The notes beneath the pieces were generated by a model. It saw only the letters and a program-made list of their open reading frames with translations, ran no database searches and was not told where the DNA came from. DNA of 38,536 nt from Candidatus Pelagibacterales bacterium (GTDB lineage: Bacteria > Pseudomonadota > Alphaproteobacteria > Pelagibacterales > AG-422-B15), in contig JADHQX010000001.1 of NCBI GenBank assembly GCA_016777745.1, positions 1-38,536 on the forward strand, read 5' to 3'. This document shows, piece by piece, positions 28,034 to 36,614 of the stretch (position 1 is its first letter; each line of letters opens with the position of its first letter). Position numbers and translations under genes: made by a program.

Positions 28034-28423
28034 GTGATTCTTTTTAACTGGGCAAAAATGTATGCGGCAACGAGTGGAGATTCTTCTTCAATAGTTACGC
28101 TGCTTGCCTATTTAACATATCCTACTCTACCTAGAAATAGGTACGACTCTATCTATCGCTTGTCACAACAAGACTGGTCAGGTGATAGTTTTATACTGCA
28201 CCCAGAAAAAATAATATCAAACCGAAGAAAGTTCGGTGATAATGAGTTGGCCCAGTATGTGGCACTGGCCAGCTTTCGCAGCTATGCTGAATATGAAGCC
28301 ACAACCAAACGCAGTCTGAACCTGTTCTTAGCACCGGTTCCTACTGAAATTATTGACAACAACAGGCTACTATCGAGAATAGAAGATGAAATATTCTTCT
28401 GCTGGGAAGAAGTCACACATTAA
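28034..28423 (+). CDS. Hypothetical protein (129 aa)
   Basis: GTG start about 20 nt after the predicted transcription start. Helical, aromatic-rich protein (SSSIVTLLAYLTYPTLPRNR; NELAQYVALASFRSYAEYEA). No motif recognised. By position it corresponds to a small gene between the D10-like helicase and the nuclease pair, with the SSB gene 11 nt downstream. Confidence 0.6.
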   Translation: MILFNWAKMYAATSGDSSSIVTLLAYLTYPTLPRNRYDSIYRLSQQDWSGDSFILHPEKIISNRRKFGDNELAQYVALASFRSYAEYEATTKRSLNLFLAPVPTEIIDNNRLLSRIEDEIFFCWEEVTH

Positions 28424-28434
28424 AGGAAAAAACT

Positions 28435-29079
28435 ATGGGTATTAAATTTACATCCTCTGCTGGCGGAGCTAAAAAGTCATCGCTAGAACAATTCACTTAC
28501 AAAAACGGCGATAACTGCGTTCGTATTTTTGGAGATCTTCTTCCTCGGTATATCTACTGGGTTAAGGGCGAGAACGATAAGAACATTCCTATGGAGTGTT
28601 TATCTTTCGATCGACAGAAAGAAGCATTTGTAAACGTAGAAAAAGATTGGGTTAGAGAATTCTATCCTGACCTGAAATGCGGCTGGTCATACTCTGTGCA
28701 GTGTATTGATCCCTCAGACGGTAAAACCAAAGTATTTAATCTAAAGAAAAAATTAATGGATCAGATTCTAGTTGCTGCTGAAGACTTGGGCGACCCTACC
28801 GACTTAGATGTAGGTTGGGACATTCACTTTAAGCGTACCAAGACTGGACCAAACGTATATAATGTTGAATATACTCTTCAAACTCTCAAATGTCAGAAAG
28901 GTATTCGTCCTTTAAATGATGACGAGAGAGCTGCTGTAGCTGGTGCTACTTCTATTGATGAGTTGCTTCCTCGACCAACTCCAGATGCTCAAAAAGAGTT
29001 GCTGGAACGAATCGCTACTGGCGGTTCTGGTAAAGATGAAGTTGATTCCTCAATCGAAGACGAGTTTGACATTAGCTAA
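28435..29079 (+). CDS. Single-stranded DNA-binding protein, gp32-like (214 aa)
   Basis: An N-terminal basic, Gly/Ser-rich segment is followed by an OB-like core with many aromatic residues (NGDNCVRIFGDLLPRYIYWV; HFKRTKTGPNVYNVEYTLQ). It ends in a strongly acidic tail (KDEVDSSIEDEFDIS), the hallmark by which SSBs bind partner proteins. Shorter than T4 gp32 (301 aa), and no zinc-finger pattern was seen. AAAGGAAAAA precedes the ATG. Its TAA shares its last base with the nuclease ATG. Confidence 0.75.
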   Translation: MGIKFTSSAGGAKKSSLEQFTYKNGDNCVRIFGDLLPRYIYWVKGENDKNIPMECLSFDRQKEAFVNVEKDWVREFYPDLKCGWSYSVQCIDPSDGKTKVFNLKKKLMDQILVAAEDLGDPTDLDVGWDIHFKRTKTGPNVYNVEYTLQTLKCQKGIRPLNDDERAAVAGATSIDELLPRPTPDAQKELLERIATGGSGKDEVDSSIEDEFDIS

Positions 29080-30035
29080 TGAAAATACTATTCTCCGCCG
29101 ATTGGCACATAAAATTAGGTCAGAAGAACGTACCCGTCAATTGGGCACGTGCTCGCTATGACAGCTTCTTTCACCAGATTTATTTGTTGGAAGATGATGC
29201 AGACTTGCATATTATTGGCGGCGACATCTTTGATAGAGTTCCAACTATTGAAGAACTAGAACTGTATTTTACCTTTGTAAAAGGTTGTCAGATTGAAACT
29301 CTCATTTATGACGGTAATCATGAGGCGACTAGAAAGAATAAAACATTCTTTACGGCGTTAAAAGAAGTAACCCATTCCTTAAACGATAAGGTTACTATTA
29401 TTGACGAAGCATACGAAGATGAAAGAGGTTTTAGTATTCTTCCTTACTGTGATTTACACAAGAAGAATTCTATTGAGATGCTGAATAAGAACTTTCCGGT
29501 CTTTACTCATGTGAGGGGTGAAATACCCCCTCATGTTCAGCCGGAAGTAGACTTAGAAAGATTTGCAAGGTTTCCAAAAGTATTTGCGGGAGACTTGCAT
29601 TCCCACTCTAATTGCCAGAAAAATATAGTATACCCAGGAAGTCCGATGACTACTAGCTTTCATAGATCGAAAGTAGAAACGGGAGTTCTAGTTATACTTG
29701 AAGACTGGGATTGGTACTGGGAGAAAATGGAGCTTCCACAACTTATTCGTAAAACAGTCAGTGACCCTGCTAAAATGATCACGGGGCTATATGATCATGT
29801 TATTTACGAACTAGAAGGAGACCTCGGAGACCTAGCAAAAGTAGGCTCCAGTGACCTTCTCGATAAGAAAGTTGTAAAACGAAGTTCTGAAGCGACACTT
29901 GTTTTGGATAAAGAGTTCTCCGTTGGAGAAGAGTTAGTAGAATACTTAACTTACGTGCTAGAAATAGCTGAAGATAAAATACCCGAAATATTAGGACTAT
30001 ATAATGATTACGCTAAAAATATTGAAATGGAGTAA
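29079..30035 (+). CDS. Recombination nuclease subunit, gp47/SbcD-like (318 aa)
   Basis: Calcineurin-type phosphoesterase motifs: ILFSADWHIKLGQ (D-x-H), HIIGGDIFDRVP (GGDxxD), LIYDGNHEAT (GNHE), VFTHVRGE and VFAGDLHSHS with IVYPGSPMT. These bind two Mn ions for dsDNA exonuclease and ssDNA endonuclease work. It overlaps the gp46-like gene by 32 nt, and the two form the Mre11-Rad50 type complex used for end resection in recombination-dependent replication. T5 D12 equivalent. Confidence 0.9.
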   Translation: MKILFSADWHIKLGQKNVPVNWARARYDSFFHQIYLLEDDADLHIIGGDIFDRVPTIEELELYFTFVKGCQIETLIYDGNHEATRKNKTFFTALKEVTHSLNDKVTIIDEAYEDERGFSILPYCDLHKKNSIEMLNKNFPVFTHVRGEIPPHVQPEVDLERFARFPKVFAGDLHSHSNCQKNIVYPGSPMTTSFHRSKVETGVLVILEDWDWYWEKMELPQLIRKTVSDPAKMITGLYDHVIYELEGDLGDLAKVGSSDLLDKKVVKRSSEATLVLDKEFSVGEELVEYLTYVLEIAEDKIPEILGLYNDYAKNIEME

Positions 30036-31800
30036 TTGTTTCTCTTATGGAGAAGGCAATGAACTCGATTTAGCTTCCACCAGACTTACTCAAATCTTGG
30101 GTTACAATGGCGCTGGAAAATCTTCTATTCCTCTCATTTTGGAAGAAGTTCTATTTAATAAAAACTCCAAAGGTATCAAGAAAGCCGATATTCCTAACAG
30201 AGAGTTGCAGAATGGATACTCTATCAGCCTTACGTTCAGTAAAGAATCTGACGAGTATGAGATCGACCTTCAAAGAAAGTCTAACTTAAAAGTAAAGTTC
30301 ATTAAGAATGGTGAAGATATTGGTAGTCATACGGCTACCAATACTTATAAAACTATTCAAGAAGTGCTTGGCGTAGACTTTAAAACTTTTACACAAGTAG
30401 TATATCAACATCCTAACGCTAGTTTGAATTTTCTTACTGCTACCGATGCGAACCGTAAAAAGTTCCTGATAGACTTGCTTGGTCTAGAAAAGTATGTAAA
30501 TCTCTTTGAAATTTTTAAAGAAGCTTCACGAGGGGTTGAACAAGAATATGCCCAGCTTGAAGGTCGTATTTCCACTGTTGAGAAATGGTTGGAAAATAAT
30601 AAACTGACGGATACTACCCCACGAGAACTTGTAAATCTTCCGAAAATCTCGGATGAGGATGAGGAAGCATTGAGTTCTCTTATGGCTGAAATTAAAAATA
30701 TTTCATCAACAAATCGTCAAATTTCTCAAAATAATCAATATAAAAGTATGTTGAAAGAAATTAATATACAGGAAATTCAAGCAATTGAAGCTTCCGAGCA
30801 TATTTCATACGATGAGTTGCAGTCACAGCTAGGCGCCATAGCGGGGTCTATCGGTTCAGGACAAAAAATCATCAAAAAGATGGAGAACTTGGAAAATGTA
30901 TGTCCTACCTGTGAACAACCCGTTACAGAAGATTTTAAGAAAAAACATATCTCTGAAGAAGAAGAGAAAGTTAAAATCGAAAAAGACAAGCACACAAATA
31001 TCCAGAAGAAAATTAAAGAGATTCAAGAGAACAATGAAAACTTCGCAATAAAGACTAGAAAACAGAAAGAGTGGGAAGAGTTATATCGCTCGGTTGATAG
31101 TACACTTCCTACTGTATTAGTTGACGAAGAAGTTCTCAAAGTTCGCATTACTAATATCCGGAATACTATTGCAATACAGAAAAATGAAATAGATGTGATG
31201 CAGAGAGAGAACGAAGCTCGTTCAGCATATAACGCTAAGATTGAGGTTATAACTGAACAAACGGCTGAGTTCGAAAAACAACTCGAAGAAGTAGTATCTC
31301 GATATAATGTTCTAGGAATTAAGAAAGGTAATCTTGAAATCTTGAAAAAAGCTTTTAGTACAAACGGACTCATTGCATACAAGATCGAAAATCTTGTTAA
31401 AGAACTGGAAGAATTAACCAGCGAATATCTCGCAGAACTTTCAGACGGTCGTTTTACATTGAACTTTGCCGTGAATAACGATAAACTCAACGTAGAAATC
31501 ACAGATAATGGAAACGTAGTAGATATTCTAGCACTTTCGAGTGGAGAATTGGCAAGAGTAAATACAGCTACTCTTCTTGCTATTCGCAAGTTGATGAGCA
31601 GTTTATCCTCTAGTCGTATTAATGTTCTATTTCTAGACGAAGTTATGACAGTACTGGATGAGGTAGGAAAAGAAAAGCTGGTAGAAGTTCTATTAGAGGA
31701 AGAGCTTAATACTTATCTAGTAAATCATGGGTGGTCTCATCCATTACTAGAGAAAGTAGAAGTAATTAAAAGCTCAAGTATAAGTAGGTTGGTAGCATAA
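30004..31800 (+). CDS. Recombination nuclease ATPase, gp46/SbcC-like (598 aa)
   Basis: Rad50-type ABC ATPase. Walker A ILGYNGAGKSSIPLIL (about residue 33), a Q-loop region (TQVVYQHPNASLNF), two long coiled coils around a CxxC zinc hook (ENVCPTCEQPV, about 298-302), the signature LSSGELARVNTATLL (about 510) and Walker B NVLFLDEVMTVLD. It powers and gates the partner nuclease encoded just upstream. Length is close to T4 gp46 (560 aa). The ATG lies within the end of the gp47-like gene. T5 D13 equivalent. Confidence 0.92.
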   Translation: MITLKILKWSNCFSYGEGNELDLASTRLTQILGYNGAGKSSIPLILEEVLFNKNSKGIKKADIPNRELQNGYSISLTFSKESDEYEIDLQRKSNLKVKFIKNGEDIGSHTATNTYKTIQEVLGVDFKTFTQVVYQHPNASLNFLTATDANRKKFLIDLLGLEKYVNLFEIFKEASRGVEQEYAQLEGRISTVEKWLENNKLTDTTPRELVNLPKISDEDEEALSSLMAEIKNISSTNRQISQNNQYKSMLKEINIQEIQAIEASEHISYDELQSQLGAIAGSIGSGQKIIKKMENLENVCPTCEQPVTEDFKKKHISEEEEKVKIEKDKHTNIQKKIKEIQENNENFAIKTRKQKEWEELYRSVDSTLPTVLVDEEVLKVRITNIRNTIAIQKNEIDVMQRENEARSAYNAKIEVITEQTAEFEKQLEEVVSRYNVLGIKKGNLEILKKAFSTNGLIAYKIENLVKELEELTSEYLAELSDGRFTLNFAVNNDKLNVEITDNGNVVDILALSSGELARVNTATLLAIRKLMSSLSSSRINVLFLDEVMTVLDEVGKEKLVEVLLEEELNTYLVNHGWSHPLLEKVEVIKSSSISRLVA

Positions 31801-32243
31801 TGGTAGATTCGAGAGCGAAAGGACAACGAGGAGAGTATCTTGTAAGAGATATGCTTCGTGATGCCTCTGGCCTACAGTTTGAGAGAGTCCCCAGTTCGGG
31901 GGCTCTCGCTTACTTGAAAGGCGATTTATATATACCAGACGCTAATAATGCGTTTTGTATAGAAGTAAAGAATTATGAAAAGTCACCCCTAAGTGATAAG
32001 GTATTTACAAATAAAACTAATTACCTTTTGATTTGGTGGGAGAAGATAGTAAAACAAGCGGAACTTAAACTACAGCAACCTTTGTTGTTTTTTAAGTATT
32101 CTCGTTCAAAGGTATTTGTGGTAACAAACATAAAACCTGAAAATACAAAATACATGCACATCTCCTGGCTAGATTGCTATGTATGTCTAGCCGAAGAATG
32201 GCTAGAAAATGAAAAGATGGAGTGGACTCGTGGCCAGTTTTAA
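31800..32243 (+). CDS. Holliday-junction resolvase-like PD-(D/E)XK nuclease (147 aa)
   Basis: Archaeal Hjc-like pattern: RAKGQRGEYLVRDMLRDASG (early Glu), FERVPSSGALAYLKGDLYIP (catalytic Asp in KGD), and FCIEVKNYEK (ExK). Resolvases of this type cut four-way junctions made during recombination and packaging. It overlaps the gp46-like stop by one base and lies just ahead of the flap endonuclease, as D14 does in T5. Substrate assignment is by context. Confidence 0.78.
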   Translation: MVDSRAKGQRGEYLVRDMLRDASGLQFERVPSSGALAYLKGDLYIPDANNAFCIEVKNYEKSPLSDKVFTNKTNYLLIWWEKIVKQAELKLQQPLLFFKYSRSKVFVVTNIKPENTKYMHISWLDCYVCLAEEWLENEKMEWTRGQF

Positions 32244-32253
32244 AGAACGAATA

Positions 32254-33081
32254 ATGGAACCTAATAAGAACGCTCTTATTGTTGACGGTATGAACTTAGC
32301 ATTTCGTTGGAAACACCAAGGTAAGTTAGATTTTAAACAGGACTATATTAATACTGTAAAGAGTTTGGCTCAATCATATGATTGTAGTAAAATTATTATA
32401 GCGGGAGACCAGGGGTCTAGTGCTTATAGAAAATTTATTGATCCTCAATACAAAGCGAATAGGGCAGAGAAATATAAAGATCAAACAGAACAAGAGAAAG
32501 AGGATATTAAGTTATTCTTCGAGGAGTATGAAAGAACTCTAGAAGGGTTAGAGGAACAATTTCTTTTGCTGAGATACGCTAATGTGGAAGCCGATGACTT
32601 GGTAGCTTATGTAGTATCAAAACGAGAAGAAATGGGTATCGAAGATATATGGATGATTTCAAGTGACCGTGACTGGGACTTACTCGTAAATGAAAATGTA
32701 TCTAGATTCTCTACAGTAACTCGTAAAGAAACTACGGTGTTTAATTGGGAGGAATTTTTCGATTTTCCTCAAGAAGATTACATCTCTTTTAAAGTTCTAA
32801 CAGGCGATAAGGGAGATAATATTGATGGAGTTGCGGGTATTGGCCCTAAAAGGGCTACGGAACTTATCAAAGAATACGGTACAGCGTTTGATATCTACGA
32901 CGCTATACCTATACCTAGTAGATATAAATATATTCAAGCTCTTAATGCGAGCAAGGAACTAATACTTAAAAATTATAGGATGATGGATTTGGTCAGCTAT
33001 TGTGCTGAAGCTATAGAACATCCTGGGCATAGTCTACTAGAAATAGACGAACGAGTAAAGGAATATATAAATGTTAATTGA
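32254..33081 (+). CDS. 5'-3' flap endonuclease/exonuclease, T5 D15-like (275 aa)
   Basis: The ATG at 32254 (MEPNKNALIVDGMNLAFRWK) is chosen over 32209, which lies inside the resolvase gene. FEN family: VDGMNLAFR (Asp), QYKANRAEK, VEADDLVAYV (EADD), SSDRDWDLL (SxDxD) and the helix-three-turn-helix TGDKGDNIDGVAGIGPKRAT. It removes primers and flaps and supplies the 5' nuclease missing from the polymerase. Close in length to T5 D15 (291 aa). Overlaps the nrdA ATG by 11 nt. Confidence 0.92.
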   Translation: MEPNKNALIVDGMNLAFRWKHQGKLDFKQDYINTVKSLAQSYDCSKIIIAGDQGSSAYRKFIDPQYKANRAEKYKDQTEQEKEDIKLFFEEYERTLEGLEEQFLLLRYANVEADDLVAYVVSKREEMGIEDIWMISSDRDWDLLVNENVSRFSTVTRKETTVFNWEEFFDFPQEDYISFKVLTGDKGDNIDGVAGIGPKRATELIKEYGTAFDIYDAIPIPSRYKYIQALNASKELILKNYRMMDLVSYCAEAIEHPGHSLLEIDERVKEYINVN

Positions 33082-34834
33082 TTATGGAAGAGATCGTCTT
33101 CTTTCCACGTTTGGTATCCAGACGCTAGAAGATAGATATTTAATAGAAGGTGAATCATCGCCTCAGGACGCTTTCGCACGTGCGGCGAAGGCTTTCGCAG
33201 ATGATGAAGGCCATGCACAGCGTTTGTATGATTACGCAAGCAATCTGTGGTTTATGTTTTCTACTCCAATTCTTTCGAATGGAGGGACTACTCGTGGACT
33301 ACCTATTTCTTGTTTTCTCAACTATGTTGAAGATAGTAGAGAAGGACTAACAGGACATTATACGGAGAACGCATTCTTGTCTTCCGTAGGTGGTGGCGTG
33401 GGCGGAAGCTGGAGCAGCATTCGCTCTGTAGGTTCACGCACAAGTAACGGAAGCGAAAGCACCGGCGTTATCCCTTTTATGAAAGTGGTTGACGCGGAGA
33501 TGCTGGCTTTCTCACAAGGAGTAACTAGGAGAGGTTCATATGCAGCTTATTTACACATTTCTCATCCCGAGATTGAGGAGTTTCTCGATGTACGCAAGCC
33601 TACTGGCGGCGATATCAATAGAAAGTCTACCAATCTTCATCATGCTGTGGTCATTCCTGATAGCTTTATGAAACTTATCGCGCAAGCGACACAAGAGCCA
33701 GGATTTAATGACAGTTGGGCATTGATTGACCCTCATAGTAATAAAGTGACTAAAACTGTAGCAGCGAAAGCTCTGTGGGTAAAACTCATTCAGAACCGTG
33801 TGGAGACTGGCGAACCTTACATTATGTTTGAAGACGCAGTGAACAACGATCTTCCTGAGTTTCAAAGAAACTTAGGTCTGCGTGTTCATCATTCTAACCT
33901 ATGTTCAGAGATTACTCTGCCCACGAATGAAGAGAGAACCGCAGTATGTTGTCTTTCTAGTGTGAATTTGGAAGAGTATGAAAGCTGGAAGAATATTCCC
34001 GAGTTCATTCCCGACTTAGTTCGTATGCTTGATAATGTATTAGAGTTCTTTATTCAGCACGCGCCTTCTTCTCTTGAGAAAGCAAAGTATAGTGCGATGA
34101 GAGAGCGTTCAATCGGTCTTGGAGCAATGGGTTTTCACGCCTACCTTCAACGGCATAACATTGCTTTTGAAAGTGCGATGGCGAAGAGTTTTAATATGAG
34201 AGCTTTCTCCCATATAAAGTCTTCCGCACTTGAAGCCAGTCAGCAGTTAGCTGCTGAGAAAGGAGAGTGTCCTGATGGAGTCGGTCATGGAATTCGTAAT
34301 GCCCACCTTCTTGCTATTGCCCCTAATGCTAGCAGTAGTATTATCTGCGGTAACACTAGTCCAAGCATTGAACCATATCGTGCAAATGCTTTTACCCAGA
34401 AAACAAAGTCTGGAACAAGTCTTCTGAAAAACGAATACTTGGAGCATGTTCTTGATGAGATAGGAATGAATAACGACGAAGTGTGGAAAGATATTATGAC
34501 ACACGGAGGCAGCGTTCAACATCTTGATTTTCTCGATACTTGGACGAAAGATGTATTCAAAACAGCCGTTGAACTCGACCAGCGTTGGGTTGTAGAGTTT
34601 GCAGCAGACCGACAGCAGCATATTTGCCAGTCACAATCTGTAAACTTATTCTTCCCAGCAGATGTAAGTAAACAGGAACTACACAATGTTCATATGCTTG
34701 CTTGGCGTCGTGGTATGAAAACTCTGTATTACGCTAGAAGTGAAGCATACAAACGTGCAGAAGTAGTATCTGACGAGAAATTAAGAGATTTTATATTTGA
34801 CGACGAAGATTCGTGTCTAGCTTGTGAGGGGTAG
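33071..34834 (+). CDS. nrdA: Class I ribonucleotide reductase, large subunit (587 aa)
   Basis: The catalytic cysteines are seen in order: GLPISCFLNY, NLCSEITLPT with CCLSSVNL, the C-terminal tyrosine pair MKTLYYARSEAYKRA, and a terminal DSCLACEG that receives electrons from glutaredoxin. The N-terminal ATP-cone (about 90 aa in E. coli NrdA, 761 aa) is absent: the protein starts almost at the catalytic barrel. It should therefore escape dATP shut-off, which suits a phage. Paired with nrdB four bases downstream. Confidence 0.95.
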   Translation: MLIDYGRDRLLSTFGIQTLEDRYLIEGESSPQDAFARAAKAFADDEGHAQRLYDYASNLWFMFSTPILSNGGTTRGLPISCFLNYVEDSREGLTGHYTENAFLSSVGGGVGGSWSSIRSVGSRTSNGSESTGVIPFMKVVDAEMLAFSQGVTRRGSYAAYLHISHPEIEEFLDVRKPTGGDINRKSTNLHHAVVIPDSFMKLIAQATQEPGFNDSWALIDPHSNKVTKTVAAKALWVKLIQNRVETGEPYIMFEDAVNNDLPEFQRNLGLRVHHSNLCSEITLPTNEERTAVCCLSSVNLEEYESWKNIPEFIPDLVRMLDNVLEFFIQHAPSSLEKAKYSAMRERSIGLGAMGFHAYLQRHNIAFESAMAKSFNMRAFSHIKSSALEASQQLAAEKGECPDGVGHGIRNAHLLAIAPNASSSIICGNTSPSIEPYRANAFTQKTKSGTSLLKNEYLEHVLDEIGMNNDEVWKDIMTHGGSVQHLDFLDTWTKDVFKTAVELDQRWVVEFAADRQQHICQSQSVNLFFPADVSKQELHNVHMLAWRRGMKTLYYARSEAYKRAEVVSDEKLRDFIFDDEDSCLACEG

Positions 34835-34837
34835 TTT

Positions 34838-35791
34838 ATGGTTACAGATGAAAGAAATTATTACAAACCGTTTCAGTATAACTGGGCGTATGAAGCGTAC
34901 AAAACGCAGCAGCATCTTCATTGGATGCCTGAAGAAGTTCCAATGGCAGACGATCTTAAAGATTATCGTTCTTTGGATGATAGTAGTAAGCGTTTGCTTG
35001 GACATATCTTTCGTTTTTTCACGCAGAGTGATGTAGACGTTTGCTGTGGATATGCGAAGCATTATCTGCCTACGTTTAAAGCTCCTGAAGTACGAATGAT
35101 GTTGTCTGCATTTGCAGCAATGGAAGCCGTTCATCAGGACGCATACTCTACTCTTCTAGAGACCCTTGGGTTTCCTGAAGAAGAGTATCAAATGTTTATG
35201 GACGTTCAAGAAATGTCCGATAAGCATGAATATTTGACTAACTTTAGCATGGACAGTAAGAAAGATATTGCTAAAACTGTAGCAGTATATAGTGGATTTA
35301 CGGAAGGAGTACAGTTGTTTAGTAGTTTTGCTATTCTATTGAACTTTCCGCGCCATAATCTTATGAAGAATATGGGCCAGATTGTTACCTGGTCAATTCG
35401 AGATGAGAGCTTACATGTTGAAGGAATGTCAAAACTTTTCAGAACTTATATTCAAGAGAACCCTGAAATATGGAATGATGAATTAAAGTATGAAATCTAT
35501 TGTGCTGCTGAAAGGGTAGTAGAACTAGAAGATGCATTTATTGATGTTGCTTTTGGGGCTACCGAAGTAGAAGACCTGTCAGCGGCTGAAGTAAAGGCAT
35601 ATATTCGGTATATTGCTGACAAAAGACTCATGGGTCTAGGTATGAAGAAGATTTTCAATTCAGAAAGCAACCCCCTTCCTTGGCTAGACTATATGGTAAA
35701 CGCAGTGGAACACACGAATTTTTTCGAAAATCGTTCCACAGAATACGCCCGAGCCAGTACTACGGGTAACTGGCAGGACATTTTTAAATAA
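34838..35791 (+). CDS. nrdB: Class I ribonucleotide reductase, small subunit (317 aa)
   Basis: Di-iron ligands are present: Asp in TQSDVDVCCGY, AAMEAVHQDAYS (ExxH), TEGVQLFSSFA (Glu) and RDESLHVEGM (ExxH). The radical Tyr lies four residues after the first ligand His (HQDAY), so this is a tyrosyl-radical type, not the Phe/Leu variants. The protein generates the radical for NrdA. Iron demand of this enzyme may explain part of the phage iron genes. Length is slightly below E. coli NrdB (376 aa). Confidence 0.95.
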   Translation: MVTDERNYYKPFQYNWAYEAYKTQQHLHWMPEEVPMADDLKDYRSLDDSSKRLLGHIFRFFTQSDVDVCCGYAKHYLPTFKAPEVRMMLSAFAAMEAVHQDAYSTLLETLGFPEEEYQMFMDVQEMSDKHEYLTNFSMDSKKDIAKTVAVYSGFTEGVQLFSSFAILLNFPRHNLMKNMGQIVTWSIRDESLHVEGMSKLFRTYIQENPEIWNDELKYEIYCAAERVVELEDAFIDVAFGATEVEDLSAAEVKAYIRYIADKRLMGLGMKKIFNSESNPLPWLDYMVNAVEHTNFFENRSTEYARASTTGNWQDIFK

Positions 35792-35802
35792 GGAACCTTA
35801 TT

Positions 35803-36054
35803 ATGACAACTGAAGTACAAGACAAGCCAACTCTCGTTCTAGATGGCGAGAACCACATAATTGAAGATCTTTCTGACAAAGCCAAGTACATGGTAAGTCA
35901 GTTGCAGGATCTTCAGCAACAAGCTACTGCAAATTCTGCACGAGCAGATCAAATTGAAGTGGCACGACAAGGCTTTACTACTCTTCTGAAAGAAGAAATT
36001 GCAAATTCGCAAACTGACGAAGCACCTCCTGCAGAGGGTGAAATAGTACAGTAA
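35803..36054 (+). CDS. Hypothetical coiled-coil protein, DUF6447-like (83 aa)
   Basis: TLVLDGENHIIEDLSDKAKY followed by a Gln/Ala-rich helix resembles small phage proteins grouped as DUF6447, in which a short beta hairpin precedes a coiled coil; the match is from memory. Ends with an acidic, Pro-rich tail. Last gene of the rightward block; an AAGGAACC site precedes the ATG. Function unknown. Confidence 0.6.
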   Translation: MTTEVQDKPTLVLDGENHIIEDLSDKAKYMVSQLQDLQQQATANSARADQIEVARQGFTTLLKEEIANSQTDEAPPAEGEIVQ

Positions 36055-36055
36055 A

Positions 36056-36084
36056 ACAAAAAGGGGCCTTGCGCCCCTTTTTTA
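36056..36084. terminator. Bidirectional intrinsic terminator
   Basis: AAAAAGGGGC and GCCCCTTTTTT flank a CTTGC loop (36068-36072). Symmetric A and T runs let it work on both strands between the convergent rightward replication block and leftward tail genes. It touches the stop of the 36082 gene. Confidence 0.9.
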
Positions 36085-36612
36085 TTCATCAACGTGGGCT
36101 TTTACAGGCCCCGGGGTTGCATTTATAACTTCTTGAGCCGCTGCTCTTTGTTCATCATCTTTTACAATCAGTGGGTTTGCGACTGTTTCTGTAGATGATG
36201 TGTCGGTTTCCATATCATAAGTAGTTACTTCTACTGTCGCTTCGAGTGCTTCGATTGCAGGAATTACAACTGTTTCTGTAACATCTTGCATCTCTCCTGT
36301 TTCCATATTCATCTCTTGACCAGTAACAATTGTTTGAGTAGACTCTGGTACACCTACAGAGAGTTGATACTGCGCTACACGAGCTTTCGCTATCTTATAC
36401 GCTTCTACCTGCTGTGCAAATTGTTTTGCATCTGCGGCAGTTTGTAGGTCAGTAGGTATATCACCGTCAAAGCAATCTGCGCCTTGTTCGATAATATCAT
36501 CGAGTACTAGTTGGTAGTGCCTGTTAGCAAGGTCTATTGGAATAGCAATATTATTAGTATTGCACCAAACTGAATTTACACTGCCATTTAAATTGTTTTG
36601 TGTTATATACAT
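36082..36612 (-). CDS. Tail-fibre-associated protein (176 aa)
   Basis: YITQNNLNGSVNSVWCNTNN opens the protein. A helical segment (about residues 55-90, AADAKQFAQQVEAYKIAKAR) and an acidic Thr/Glu-rich tail follow, with VTETVVIPAIEALEATVEVT. The layout, helix plus Thr-rich strand region behind a tail-fibre gene, resembles phage tail-fibre assembly or chaperone-like proteins. No specific motif found. It is the last gene of the leftward tail block. Confidence 0.55.
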   Translation of the reverse strand: MYITQNNLNGSVNSVWCNTNNIAIPIDLANRHYQLVLDDIIEQGADCFDGDIPTDLQTAADAKQFAQQVEAYKIAKARVAQYQLSVGVPESTQTIVTGQEMNMETGEMQDVTETVVIPAIEALEATVEVTTYDMETDTSSTETVANPLIVKDDEQRAAAQEVINATPGPVKAHVDE

Positions 36613-36614
36613 AT

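Noticed and set aside
30777..31589. Minus-strand ORFs inside the gp46-like gene
   Set aside because: Ser/Phe-rich antisense shadows of coiled-coil coding sequence.
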